A DNA stretch of 64,000 bases from Buttiauxella gaviniae ATCC 51604. Its GTDB lineage: Bacteria > Pseudomonadota > Gammaproteobacteria > Enterobacterales > Enterobacteriaceae. Position 1 is the first letter of the stretch, and every line of letters starts with the position of its first letter. This document shows positions 36,697 through 43,675 of this stretch, piece by piece. The translations under genes and the position numbers were made by a program. The stretch is taken from contig NZ_LXEP01000029.1 of assembly GCF_001654835.1 (NCBI RefSeq), positions 1 through 64,000 on the forward strand, given 5' to 3'. The notes beneath the pieces were generated by a model, which saw nothing but the letters and a program-made list of their open reading frames with translations, made no database searches and was not told the origin of the DNA.

Positions 36697-37653
36697 ATGA
36701 ATGAAGTACCGAAAACTAAAAACTATCACTTCACTGAAAACTACCCGCGTGACATGAAAGGTTATGCGGGTAAGCCACCCCATGCGCAGTGGCCGAATAA
36801 TGCCCGCGTTGCTGTGCAGTTCGTTCTCAATTTTGAAGAGGGCGGTGAAAACCACGTTCTGCACGGTGACAGTGGCTCGGAACAATTCCTTTCCGATATC
36901 ATAGGTGCTGCAAGTTTCCCCGATCGCCATATGTCGATGGATTCGCTCTATGAATACGGTTCTCGTGCCGGGTTCTGGCGCATCCATAATGAGTTCCAAA
37001 AACGCGGCCTGACCATGACGGTATTTGGCGTAGCAATGGCGCTGGCGCGCAACCCTGAAATTGTTGACGCGATAAAAGCGGCAGATTACGACGTGGTAAG
37101 CCACGGCTGGCGCTGGATCCACTATCAAAATCTGGATGAGGCAACTGAGCGCCAGCATATGCACCAGGCCATCGAAATCCTTGAAGATTTGTTCGGCAGC
37201 AAACCGCTCGGTTGGTACACCGGCCGCGATAGTCCGAACACGCGCAGGCTGGTGGCAGAAAATGGCAGCTTCCTTTATGACAGTGATTATTACGGCGATG
37301 ACTTGCCATTCTGGAGCAAAGTCACCTGTAGCGATGGCTCGATAAAACCGCATCTGGTGGTGCCTTACACGCTGGATGCTAACGATATGCGCTTTGCGAC
37401 TGCGCAAGGTTTCAATACCGCCGAGCAGTTTTACACCTATCTGAAAGACAGTTTTGATGTGTTGTACGAAGAGGGGGAAACGGCGCCGAAAATGATGTCT
37501 ATCGGTATGCACTGCCGTTTACTTGGGCGGCCGGGTCGTTTCAGAGCGTTGCAGCGTTTTCTCGATTACGTGCAGCAGCATGATGATGTGTGGATTTGCC
37601 GTCGTCAGGAAATTGCCGAGCACTGGGCGAAGACGCATCCGTTTAGTGAATAG
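36697..37653 (+). CDS. hpxB: Allantoinase HpxB/PuuE (polysaccharide-deacetylase fold)
   Basis: A 318-aa metal-independent allantoinase of the PuuE type that opens the hydantoin ring of allantoin to give allantoate. The NodB-like fold shows VAVQFVLNFEEGGE, VVSHGWRWIHYQ and GWYTGRDSPNTRRL, all characteristic of PuuE and absent in the zinc AllB type. It follows hpxA with AAGGA before the ATG. An 11-bp sequence at its end is tandemly duplicated across the stop codon. It converges on the hpxWXYZ operon. Confidence 0.92.
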   Translation: MNEVPKTKNYHFTENYPRDMKGYAGKPPHAQWPNNARVAVQFVLNFEEGGENHVLHGDSGSEQFLSDIIGAASFPDRHMSMDSLYEYGSRAGFWRIHNEFQKRGLTMTVFGVAMALARNPEIVDAIKAADYDVVSHGWRWIHYQNLDEATERQHMHQAIEILEDLFGSKPLGWYTGRDSPNTRRLVAENGSFLYDSDYYGDDLPFWSKVTCSDGSIKPHLVVPYTLDANDMRFATAQGFNTAEQFYTYLKDSFDVLYEEGETAPKMMSIGMHCRLLGRPGRFRALQRFLDYVQQHDDVWICRRQEIAEHWAKTHPFSE

Positions 37654-37665
37654 ATAGTGAATAGA
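37644..37665 (+). repeat. 11-bp tandem duplication at the hpxB stop codon
   Basis: TAGTGAATAGA occurs twice head to tail. The first copy includes the last codons and stop of hpxB. It is followed by a GGCGGG/CCCGCC hairpin (37675-37699) that may end both convergent transcripts. Confidence 0.85.
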
Positions 37666-37707
37666 TGATATGGCGGCGGGTGACGTTTCGTTTCCCGCCC
37701 ACAGTCT

Positions 37708-38091
37708 CTAGCTCATCACGCTGACATGTGCTGCGACAATTCGCCAGCCATACGGAAATTTGACCCAGGTTTGCATCTGACGGCCAATTTTGTCGCTTCC
37801 TTCACGGGTGAATTCAGTGCTGGCAACGGCCATATCATCGCCGTAAGTGGTGATAGTCGTGTTTTGCAAAAGCCGGTCTAACCCTTGTGACGAACGGGCA
37901 TTTCTGAACGCTCTTATCTCATCAATACCGTAGAGGTTTTCACTCGCACCAAAGCGAACGGTGCGGGGATCGGCCCAAAACAATTCATCTAAGACCGCAA
38001 CATCGTTGCTGATCAACGCCTGTTCGTAGCGGTAAAATGCGGCACTCACCTCATTGACGATTGCCGGGCGATCGATATTGTCACGCATCAT
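37708..38091 (-). CDS. hpxZ: Oxalurate/oxamate catabolism protein HpxZ (DUF3225, AtzH-like)
   Basis: A 127-aa NTF2-like protein of the DUF3225/AtzH family, last gene of the hpxWXYZ operon. Signature parts are FYRYEQALISNDVAVLDELF, WADPRTVRFG and GRQMQTWVKFPYGWRIVAAHVS. In Klebsiella the hpxWXYZ genes act on the oxalurate-oxamate end of purine catabolism; the exact role of HpxZ is not established. AtzH in the atrazine pathway is a related amidohydrolase-associated protein. It lies 5 bp after hpxY. Confidence 0.88.
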   Translation of the reverse strand: MMRDNIDRPAIVNEVSAAFYRYEQALISNDVAVLDELFWADPRTVRFGASENLYGIDEIRAFRNARSSQGLDRLLQNTTITTYGDDMAVASTEFTREGSDKIGRQMQTWVKFPYGWRIVAAHVSVMS

Positions 38092-38096
38092 AGTAT

Positions 38097-39482
38097 TTAC
38101 CTTACCTGGTGAGTTTTCCCTACCAGCATACCCTGTATTTCAAGTAGATGGGCGGCTTGCAAGCAGATATCTTCCCGCCATGGCGGCGCAATCAGCTGCA
38201 CGCCAATGGGATGCCCGCTTCCAGTCATTAACGGCACCGTAACTACCGGTAAACCGAGGAAAGAAATAGGCTGCGTCAGCATGCCCATACTGGCTTTGAC
38301 AGGAAGATCAGCGCCGTTGATACGCATGGTTTGCTGACCAATCAGTGTGGCACAACGCGGTGTTGCCGGGGCGATAAGCAGATCATACTTTTCGAAGAGC
38401 GGCAGGGTATTATCGCGGAACCATGTCCGGAAGCGCTGCGCCTGAGTGTACCAGGCTGATGGCGTCATTGCGCCTGCTAAAAGGCGCTCGCGGGAATTGA
38501 GTTCGAAGCGTTCAGCATGTTTGCGCAAAGCAGGTAAATAATGGTTTCCCCCTTCCGCAGCAGAAAGCAAAAATGCTGCCGAACGGGCGAGTTCCGCTTC
38601 TGGCAAGGTAATACATTCCAGTGCTTCAAGCCGATGGGCGACGGTTGCGACCGCCGTTTTCGCGTCATCATCACACCAGCTATCAAAAAATCCCCCCAAC
38701 ACCGCACAGCGTAAACTCACCGTCTGCTTGAGCTTATCGGCGACCGGTTCAATGTTGCGGGCTGCCTGGAAATGATCGGCAGGATCAACTCCCTGGAGCG
38801 CATCATAAACCCGCGCCAGATCATCCACGCTGCGTGCAAGAGGGCCGATATGATCGAGACTGGCAACAAAAGGCTGGCTGCCGCTACGCGAAAGGCGGCC
38901 AAAAGTAGGTTTCAGGCCAAAGACTCCACATAGCGAAGCCGGAACCCGAATCGAACCATTGGTATCAGTGCCGAGGCTAAAGTTGACCATTCCAGCGGCG
39001 ACGGCTGCGGCTGAACCGCCGGATGAACCGCCTGCAATTCGCGTCAGGTCATGGGGGTTTCGGGTTGCCCCGTAGTGACTGTTTTCGGTGGTAAACCCGT
39101 ATGCGTAGGCATCCATATTCAGTGCACCTGAAAGCATCGCGCCGGTGGCACTAAGTTGTTTGATGGCGAAGGCGTCATCGTGTGCCACGGGCTGAGTACT
39201 AAAAAGCTCGGCACCTGCAAGCGTTGTTACATCTTTAATATCAAAGAGATTTTTTACGGCATAGGGCACGCCTGCCAACGGCGGAAGCGTTTCCCCACGT
39301 GAGCGTTTTTGGTCAATGGCTGCGGCTTCTTGCAACAAACGCGCTGAGGTGACTTCGGTAAACGCATTAATTTCAGGATTAGATTGCGCTATTTTGGCCA
39401 GCGTCAGGTGCGCCAGTTCCTGAGCTGAAAATTCGCCACCAGCTAACCCTTGCTGAATGTCGCGAATAGCAAGTGGATTCAT
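38097..39482 (-). CDS. hpxY: AtzE-family amidohydrolase HpxY
   Basis: A 461-aa amidase-signature enzyme. The Ser-Ser-Lys triad region is visible: Lys in VPYAVKNLFD, the glycine-serine motif AGGSSGGSAAAVAAG, and nucleophile Ser near GTDTNGSIRVPAS (Asn replaces the usual Gly). It closely resembles AtzE, 1-carboxybiuret hydrolase, which needs the small partner AtzG; here HpxX is the partner and the two genes overlap by 4 bp. In this context it probably cleaves a ureido/amide compound such as oxalurate. That substrate is inferred. Confidence 0.9.
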   Translation of the reverse strand: MNPLAIRDIQQGLAGGEFSAQELAHLTLAKIAQSNPEINAFTEVTSARLLQEAAAIDQKRSRGETLPPLAGVPYAVKNLFDIKDVTTLAGAELFSTQPVAHDDAFAIKQLSATGAMLSGALNMDAYAYGFTTENSHYGATRNPHDLTRIAGGSSGGSAAAVAAGMVNFSLGTDTNGSIRVPASLCGVFGLKPTFGRLSRSGSQPFVASLDHIGPLARSVDDLARVYDALQGVDPADHFQAARNIEPVADKLKQTVSLRCAVLGGFFDSWCDDDAKTAVATVAHRLEALECITLPEAELARSAAFLLSAAEGGNHYLPALRKHAERFELNSRERLLAGAMTPSAWYTQAQRFRTWFRDNTLPLFEKYDLLIAPATPRCATLIGQQTMRINGADLPVKASMGMLTQPISFLGLPVVTVPLMTGSGHPIGVQLIAPPWREDICLQAAHLLEIQGMLVGKTHQVR

Positions 39483-39667
39483 AGTTTGTAAACCCCGGCG
39501 ACTTCCAGGCGTTGTGGTAACGGGAAATCCATCAGCGGTTCAGCCAGCCCGGCCATGCGCGTCAGTTGCACTTCCAGTTCTTTACGGCGAGTTTCATCCA
39601 GCGGGACGTTAAGCAATTGCTCCATTATCTGAATGTATGCGGGCCAGTTGATGGTTTGTGATGTCAT
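39479..39667 (-). CDS. hpxX: HpxX, AtzG-like small subunit (DUF4089)
   Basis: A 62-aa protein of the DUF4089/AtzG family. The start at 39667 follows AAGGAG; the longer open frame upstream lies inside hpxW and is not conserved. The C-terminus LPQRLEVAGVYKL is typical, as are two helices around LDETRRKELEVQLTRMAGLA. AtzG proteins form a tight heterocomplex with AtzE amidohydrolases. The stop overlaps the hpxY start (ATGA), consistent with stoichiometric production. Confidence 0.88.
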   Translation of the reverse strand: MTSQTINWPAYIQIMEQLLNVPLDETRRKELEVQLTRMAGLAEPLMDFPLPQRLEVAGVYKL

Positions 39668-39677
39668 ATCTTTCTCC

Positions 39678-41264
39678 TTAGAATCCTGCGGCGCTGCCAT
39701 TGCTGCGTGGGTCGTATGCGCCTTCAAGCATGCCGTTGGTGTGGCGCACAATGGCACCTGCGTGACCCACTGCCTCGCTGAAATCTGGCAGCGCTTCGAC
39801 TTCATGTCCCAGCTCACGCAGTGCGGCGAAAGTTTCTGGGCTGAATCGGCCTTCTAATTTCAGGCTGTCAGAGGCATGCCCCCATGTTCTGCCCAGCAAC
39901 CAGCGTGGTGCGGACACCGCTTCTTGTAACGGCATGCCCTGAATCACATGGCGCGTAAAAATCGCCGCCTGCGTTTGCGGTTGCCCGTCGCCACCCATTG
40001 AGCCGTAAACCATGGTTCTGCCATCGGCAAGCCGTGCAGCTGCCGGGTTCAGTGTATGGAACGGTTGTTTACCGGGTGCCAGGCTTAACAGGCTATCTGG
40101 CTTGAGGCTGAACGCAGCCCCACGGTTTTGCCACAGTACACCGCTTTTAGGCAGCACCACGCCGCTGCCAAACTCGTGATAAATACTTTGAATAAACGAC
40201 ACCGCCAGCCCGGTGCTATCAATTACCCCCATCCAGACGGTGTCGCCAGGGCCTTTGCCTGTTCCCCAGTTGGCCGCTTTGGTGTCATCAATTTCTGCGG
40301 CAAGAGCGGTGAGCGGTGCATGCTCCAGCAAGCTTTGAATTGATGTGGTGATATGGCGTGGGTCGGTGATGTATTTATCGCGCAGCACGAATGCTTTTTT
40401 GGTGGCCTCAACGATGCGATGAACGGTTTGAGTTTCGTTGGCCTGCGCCATATCTAAATGGTCGGTTATCCCCAGAATCGCCAGCGAAACCAGGCCCTGC
40501 GTCGGCGGGGTCATATTATAAATATCACCCTGCTGGTGGCTAAGATGCAGAGGAATACGGCGTTTAGCACGCTGTGCCGCGAGATCCTGCAAATTTATCG
40601 GCATGCCTAAATCCGCTAACTCTTCGGCGATTAGCGCGGCTAACGGCCCACGATAAAAACTATCAAGCCCTTCCGCGGTCAGGCGCGTCAGCGTTTGTGC
40701 AAGACGTGGCTGGGTGAAGCGGCTACCCGCTCGGGGAATTTCACCGCGTTCTAAAAAGGTCTCGGCAAACCCGGCAATATTGACCAGTTCATCATATTTA
40801 CTGTGCGTCGCCAGCGCCTGAGATTGCGTGACCGGAATACCGTCTGCCGCGTAGCGAATCGCATCGGCCAGTAAACGTGAGAGCGGCAGTTGCCCGCCGC
40901 CAAGCTGTGCTGCGATTTTTAACGCCTCATCCCAACCGCTGAGGGTTCCAGGCACCGTTAACGCGGATTTAGGTCCACGATGCGGGATAGCGCTTTCACC
41001 TGCGTAGAACTCCAGACAGGCGAGCGAGCCCGCAGCACCACTGGCATCAATCGCAATCGGTTCGCCTTCTGGCGGTACAATCAACCAGAAACCATCACCG
41101 CCAATGCCATTCATGTGGGGATAAACCACGGCGATCGTTGCCGCCGCTGCCACCATCGCCTCGATGGCATCACCACCATGGCGCAACACGGATAATGCGG
41201 TTTCACTGGCTAAATGGTGCGGTGTGACCGCCATGCCGGAAGGTGCCATATTGCTTTGCATCAT
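39678..41264 (-). CDS. hpxW: Oxamate amidohydrolase HpxW (gamma-glutamyltransferase-like Ntn hydrolase)
   Basis: A 528-aa Ntn-hydrolase proenzyme. Autocleavage before Thr342 (GKGPGDTVWMG) should give large and small subunits with Thr342 as nucleophile. Other family marks are AIEAMVAAAATIAVVYPHMNGIGGDGFW (split by the fold) and GGDGQPQTQ. Klebsiella HpxW hydrolyses oxamate to oxalate and ammonia. No signal peptide, unlike periplasmic Ggt. It heads hpxWXYZ and has a sigma54-type promoter 40-55 bp upstream. Confidence 0.9.
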   Translation of the reverse strand: MMQSNMAPSGMAVTPHHLASETALSVLRHGGDAIEAMVAAAATIAVVYPHMNGIGGDGFWLIVPPEGEPIAIDASGAAGSLACLEFYAGESAIPHRGPKSALTVPGTLSGWDEALKIAAQLGGGQLPLSRLLADAIRYAADGIPVTQSQALATHSKYDELVNIAGFAETFLERGEIPRAGSRFTQPRLAQTLTRLTAEGLDSFYRGPLAALIAEELADLGMPINLQDLAAQRAKRRIPLHLSHQQGDIYNMTPPTQGLVSLAILGITDHLDMAQANETQTVHRIVEATKKAFVLRDKYITDPRHITTSIQSLLEHAPLTALAAEIDDTKAANWGTGKGPGDTVWMGVIDSTGLAVSFIQSIYHEFGSGVVLPKSGVLWQNRGAAFSLKPDSLLSLAPGKQPFHTLNPAAARLADGRTMVYGSMGGDGQPQTQAAIFTRHVIQGMPLQEAVSAPRWLLGRTWGHASDSLKLEGRFSPETFAALRELGHEVEALPDFSEAVGHAGAIVRHTNGMLEGAYDPRSNGSAAGF

Positions 41265-41303
41265 CGTTTTATCTCTCAGAATGGAAGCCTGGGTAGAGAG
41301 CTA

Positions 41304-41319
41304 AGCAAGAGATGTTCCA
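41304..41319 (-). promoter_or_regulatory. Sigma54 promoter of hpxWXYZ
   Basis: On the minus strand TGGAAC-ATCTC-TTGCT matches the -24/-12 consensus at 10 of 11 positions with exact spacing. It lies 40 bp before the hpxW start, so transcription would begin about 28 nt upstream of the ATG. Confidence 0.7.
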
Positions 41320-41333
41320 GGTTGACTCGGTTA

Positions 41334-41361
41334 GTTTCACTGTGCCAGGCTCGAGTGAAAC
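41334..41361. promoter_or_regulatory. Inverted repeat between hpxW and the RpiR regulator
   Basis: A perfect 8-bp inverted repeat GTTTCACT-N12-AGTGAAAC. The half-sites are 20 bp apart centre to centre, i.e. on the same helix face. It lies just before the regulator start and upstream of the hpxW sigma54 promoter. It is a good candidate for autoregulation by the RpiR protein. Confidence 0.5.
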
Positions 41362-41380
41362 AAAAGTTACAGAGGTCATG

Positions 41381-42220
41381 ATGAAACAATTAGATGAACG
41401 CCTAAGAGCGACATACGAGCAGCTTTCTCCTCAGGAACAGCGTGTTGCTGCGTTTATTGTCGATCATTTTGATGACCTGATTAGCTACAACAGTGCAGAA
41501 CTTGCCCGCCTTTCGGGTGTATCAAAAGCCACGGTAAGCCGCCTGTTTAAGCGCCTTGGCTATGATCGTTATAAAGATATGCGTGCAGAACTGCGCACGC
41601 TACGCCAGAGCGGAATGCCGCTGACGGAAAACCGTGATGCGGTACAAGGTAACACGCTACTGGCGCGGCATTACAAGCAGGAAATGGCTAACCTGACACA
41701 GTGGGTGAACCTGCTGGATACGCAACAATTTGCCGAGGTTGTCACGGCGCTTAATACATCAAAACGGGTCTTTATCATCGGGTTAAGAAACTCATGGCCC
41801 GTTGCGATGCACTTGCGCCAACAGCTGTTACAGATTCGTAGCGATGTCTGGTTACTGCCGCAGCCCGGCCAGACGCTGGCTGAAGAGGTGGTGGACATTA
41901 GCGAGCACGATTGTGTTATTGCCATCGCTTTTCGCAGGCGGCCGCGCATCATCAAACCTTTGCTGGCAAATCTGCATAAGCGCCAGGTGCCGCTGCTGGT
42001 GATGAGTGAAGCGCAAGGTTCTGGCCTGACACCGTATTGCCGCTGGCATTTTGCCGCGCCACTCGACAGTGTTTCTGCCTTCGACAGCTACAGCAGTGCA
42101 ATGAGCCTGGTCAATCTGTTATCTAACGCGGTACTGCACGAAGCATTAAGCACCGGTCGCCAGCGTATCCATCATATTGCGGAGTTGTACGCCGAATTTG
42201 ATGAGCTGGAACAGCGCTAG
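41381..42220 (+). CDS. hpxU: MurR/RpiR-family transcriptional regulator (HpxU-like)
   Basis: A 279-aa regulator with an N-terminal RpiR helix-turn-helix (about 20-75: LSPQEQRVAAFIVDHFDDL, YNSAELARLSGVSKATVSRL) and a C-terminal SIS domain (about 120-255, with KRVFIIGLRNSWPVAMHLRQ). SIS domains bind phosphosugars or other small ligands. The ATG at 41381 has AGAGG 5 nt upstream; an open frame from ATG 41312 is not conserved-looking and would run through the operator. It lies between the divergent hpxW operon and hpxJK and probably controls them. The symbol follows Klebsiella usage and is less certain than the family. Confidence 0.75.
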   Translation: MKQLDERLRATYEQLSPQEQRVAAFIVDHFDDLISYNSAELARLSGVSKATVSRLFKRLGYDRYKDMRAELRTLRQSGMPLTENRDAVQGNTLLARHYKQEMANLTQWVNLLDTQQFAEVVTALNTSKRVFIIGLRNSWPVAMHLRQQLLQIRSDVWLLPQPGQTLAEEVVDISEHDCVIAIAFRRRPRIIKPLLANLHKRQVPLLVMSEAQGSGLTPYCRWHFAAPLDSVSAFDSYSSAMSLVNLLSNAVLHEALSTGRQRIHHIAELYAEFDELEQR

Positions 42221-42237
42221 CGCACTGAAATGGTGCG
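42221..42237 (+). promoter_or_regulatory. NtrC binding site upstream of hpxJ
   Basis: GCAC-TGAAA-TGGTGC has the half-sites and spacing of NtrC enhancer sites such as those at glnA (GCAC-N5-TGGTGC). It begins just after the hpxU stop and sits about 130 bp upstream of the -24 element, a normal enhancer distance. Confidence 0.65.
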
Positions 42238-42366
42238 GCTGCACAGGTCGTGGGAACCATTGTGGTTCATTGCCGGGCTGTGGCCGCGCCAGTATTATCT
42301 GATTGCCAATGAAGAATGAAGCCGAAGATTATTCATATCCCTTGCTTTGCCATTGGGGTAAATGAG

Positions 42367-42382
42367 TGGCACATTAGTTGCA
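42367..42382 (+). promoter_or_regulatory. Sigma54 promoter of hpxJ-hpxK-uraH
   Basis: TGGCAC-ATTAG-TTGCA is a perfect match to the -24/-12 consensus. It lies 52 bp before the hpxJ start. With the NtrC-type site upstream it indicates induction under nitrogen limitation. Confidence 0.85.
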
Positions 42383-42433
42383 GCATGTTTATTAAAGAAT
42401 CTTTTGTTTCATGAATGAATAAAAGGAAATTCC

Positions 42434-43675
42434 ATGTTCGATATTCAGCACTTCACGCAAATTAATCCGCCACACCGTTTATTGATGGGGCCTGGGCCAA
42501 TTAACGCGGATCCACGGGTATTGCGGGCAATGGCGAGCCAGTTGATTGGGCAGTATGACCCGGTAATGACTGGCTATATGAATGAAGTGATGGTGCTGTA
42601 TCGTGAGCTTTTCCGTACGCAAAACCGCTGGACGATGCTGGTCGACGGGACTTCCCGTTCTGGCATTGAGGCTATTTTGTTATCTGCCATTCGCCCGGGT
42701 GACAAAGTTCTGGTACCGGTGTTTGGGCGTTTCGGCCACCTATTATGTGAAATAGCACGTCGTTGCCGTGCTGAAGTTCATACCATTGAAGTTCCGTGGG
42801 GCGAGGTTTTCACGCCCGACCAAATCGAAGATGCCATTAAAACGGTGAAACCGCGTTTGCTGTTAACCGTTCAGGGCGACACTTCAACCACGATGCTGCA
42901 ACCACTGGCTGAGTTAGGTGACATTTGTCGCCGCCATGGCGTGCTGTTTTATACCGATGCGACCGCCTCGTTTGGTGGCAACGCGTTGCAAACGGATGCG
43001 TGGGGGCTGGATGCTGTTTCCGCAGGCCTGCAAAAATGCCTCGGCGGCCCGTCTGGCAGCTCACCGATAACCCTCAGCGCGCAAATGGAAGAAGTCATTC
43101 GCCGCCGTAAATGTGTGGAGGAGGGGATCCGAACTTCCGCGCACCAGGATGGCGACGACGAAATGATCTACTCGAATTATTTCGATCTCGGCATGGTGAT
43201 GGATTATTGGGGGCCAGAGCGCCTTAACCACCATACTGAAGCCACCAGCATGTTGTTTGCCGCCCGTGAGTGCGCACGCATTATGCTGGAAGAAGGGTTG
43301 GATGTAGGGATCGCTCGCCATGAATTGCATGGCCGTGCGCTGGTGGCGGGGATTCAGGGCATGGGGCTGGAAACGTTCGGCAACCTGCAACACAAAATGA
43401 ATAATGTACTCGGCGTGGTGATCCCGTCCGTTGTCCACGGTGAAGAAGTGCGCAAAATGCTGCTGGAAGATTTCCATATCGAAATCGGCACCTCATTTGG
43501 CCCGCTACAAGGCAAAATCTGGCGCATCGGCACCATGGGCTACAACGCGCGTAAAGATTGCGTGCTGCAAACGCTGACAGCACTTGAAGCTGTATTGAAC
43601 CGCCTGGGCTTCAAAACGACGCAAGGTGCAGCAATGCAGGCAGCATGGGATGTTTATTCACAAGGAAAAAGCTGA
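42434..43675 (+). CDS. hpxJ: (S)-ureidoglycine-glyoxylate aminotransferase HpxJ
   Basis: A 413-aa class V PLP-dependent aminotransferase. The PLP-lysine is in SAGLQKCLGGPSG and the cofactor Asp in FYTDATASFGG; the N-terminus LLMGPGPINADPRVL and GQYDPVMTGYM are typical of the alanine-glyoxylate/PucG group. In purine catabolism it transfers the amino group of ureidoglycine to glyoxylate, giving oxalurate and glycine. It is first in the operon hpxJ-hpxK-uraH behind a sigma54 promoter and overlaps hpxK by one base (TGATG). Confidence 0.9.
   Translation: MFDIQHFTQINPPHRLLMGPGPINADPRVLRAMASQLIGQYDPVMTGYMNEVMVLYRELFRTQNRWTMLVDGTSRSGIEAILLSAIRPGDKVLVPVFGRFGHLLCEIARRCRAEVHTIEVPWGEVFTPDQIEDAIKTVKPRLLLTVQGDTSTTMLQPLAELGDICRRHGVLFYTDATASFGGNALQTDAWGLDAVSAGLQKCLGGPSGSSPITLSAQMEEVIRRRKCVEEGIRTSAHQDGDDEMIYSNYFDLGMVMDYWGPERLNHHTEATSMLFAARECARIMLEEGLDVGIARHELHGRALVAGIQGMGLETFGNLQHKMNNVLGVVIPSVVHGEEVRKMLLEDFHIEIGTSFGPLQGKIWRIGTMGYNARKDCVLQTLTALEAVLNRLGFKTTQGAAMQAAWDVYSQGKS

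Noticed and set aside
36574-37512. A 312-codon open frame antisense to hpxA-hpxB
   Set aside because: It mirrors hpxB over its whole length and has no family resemblance. hpxB is clearly the coding strand.
41312-41380. Longer start of the RpiR regulator at 41312
   Set aside because: The added 23 residues look unlike RpiR proteins, the stretch contains the operator repeat, and ATG 41381 has a better ribosome site.
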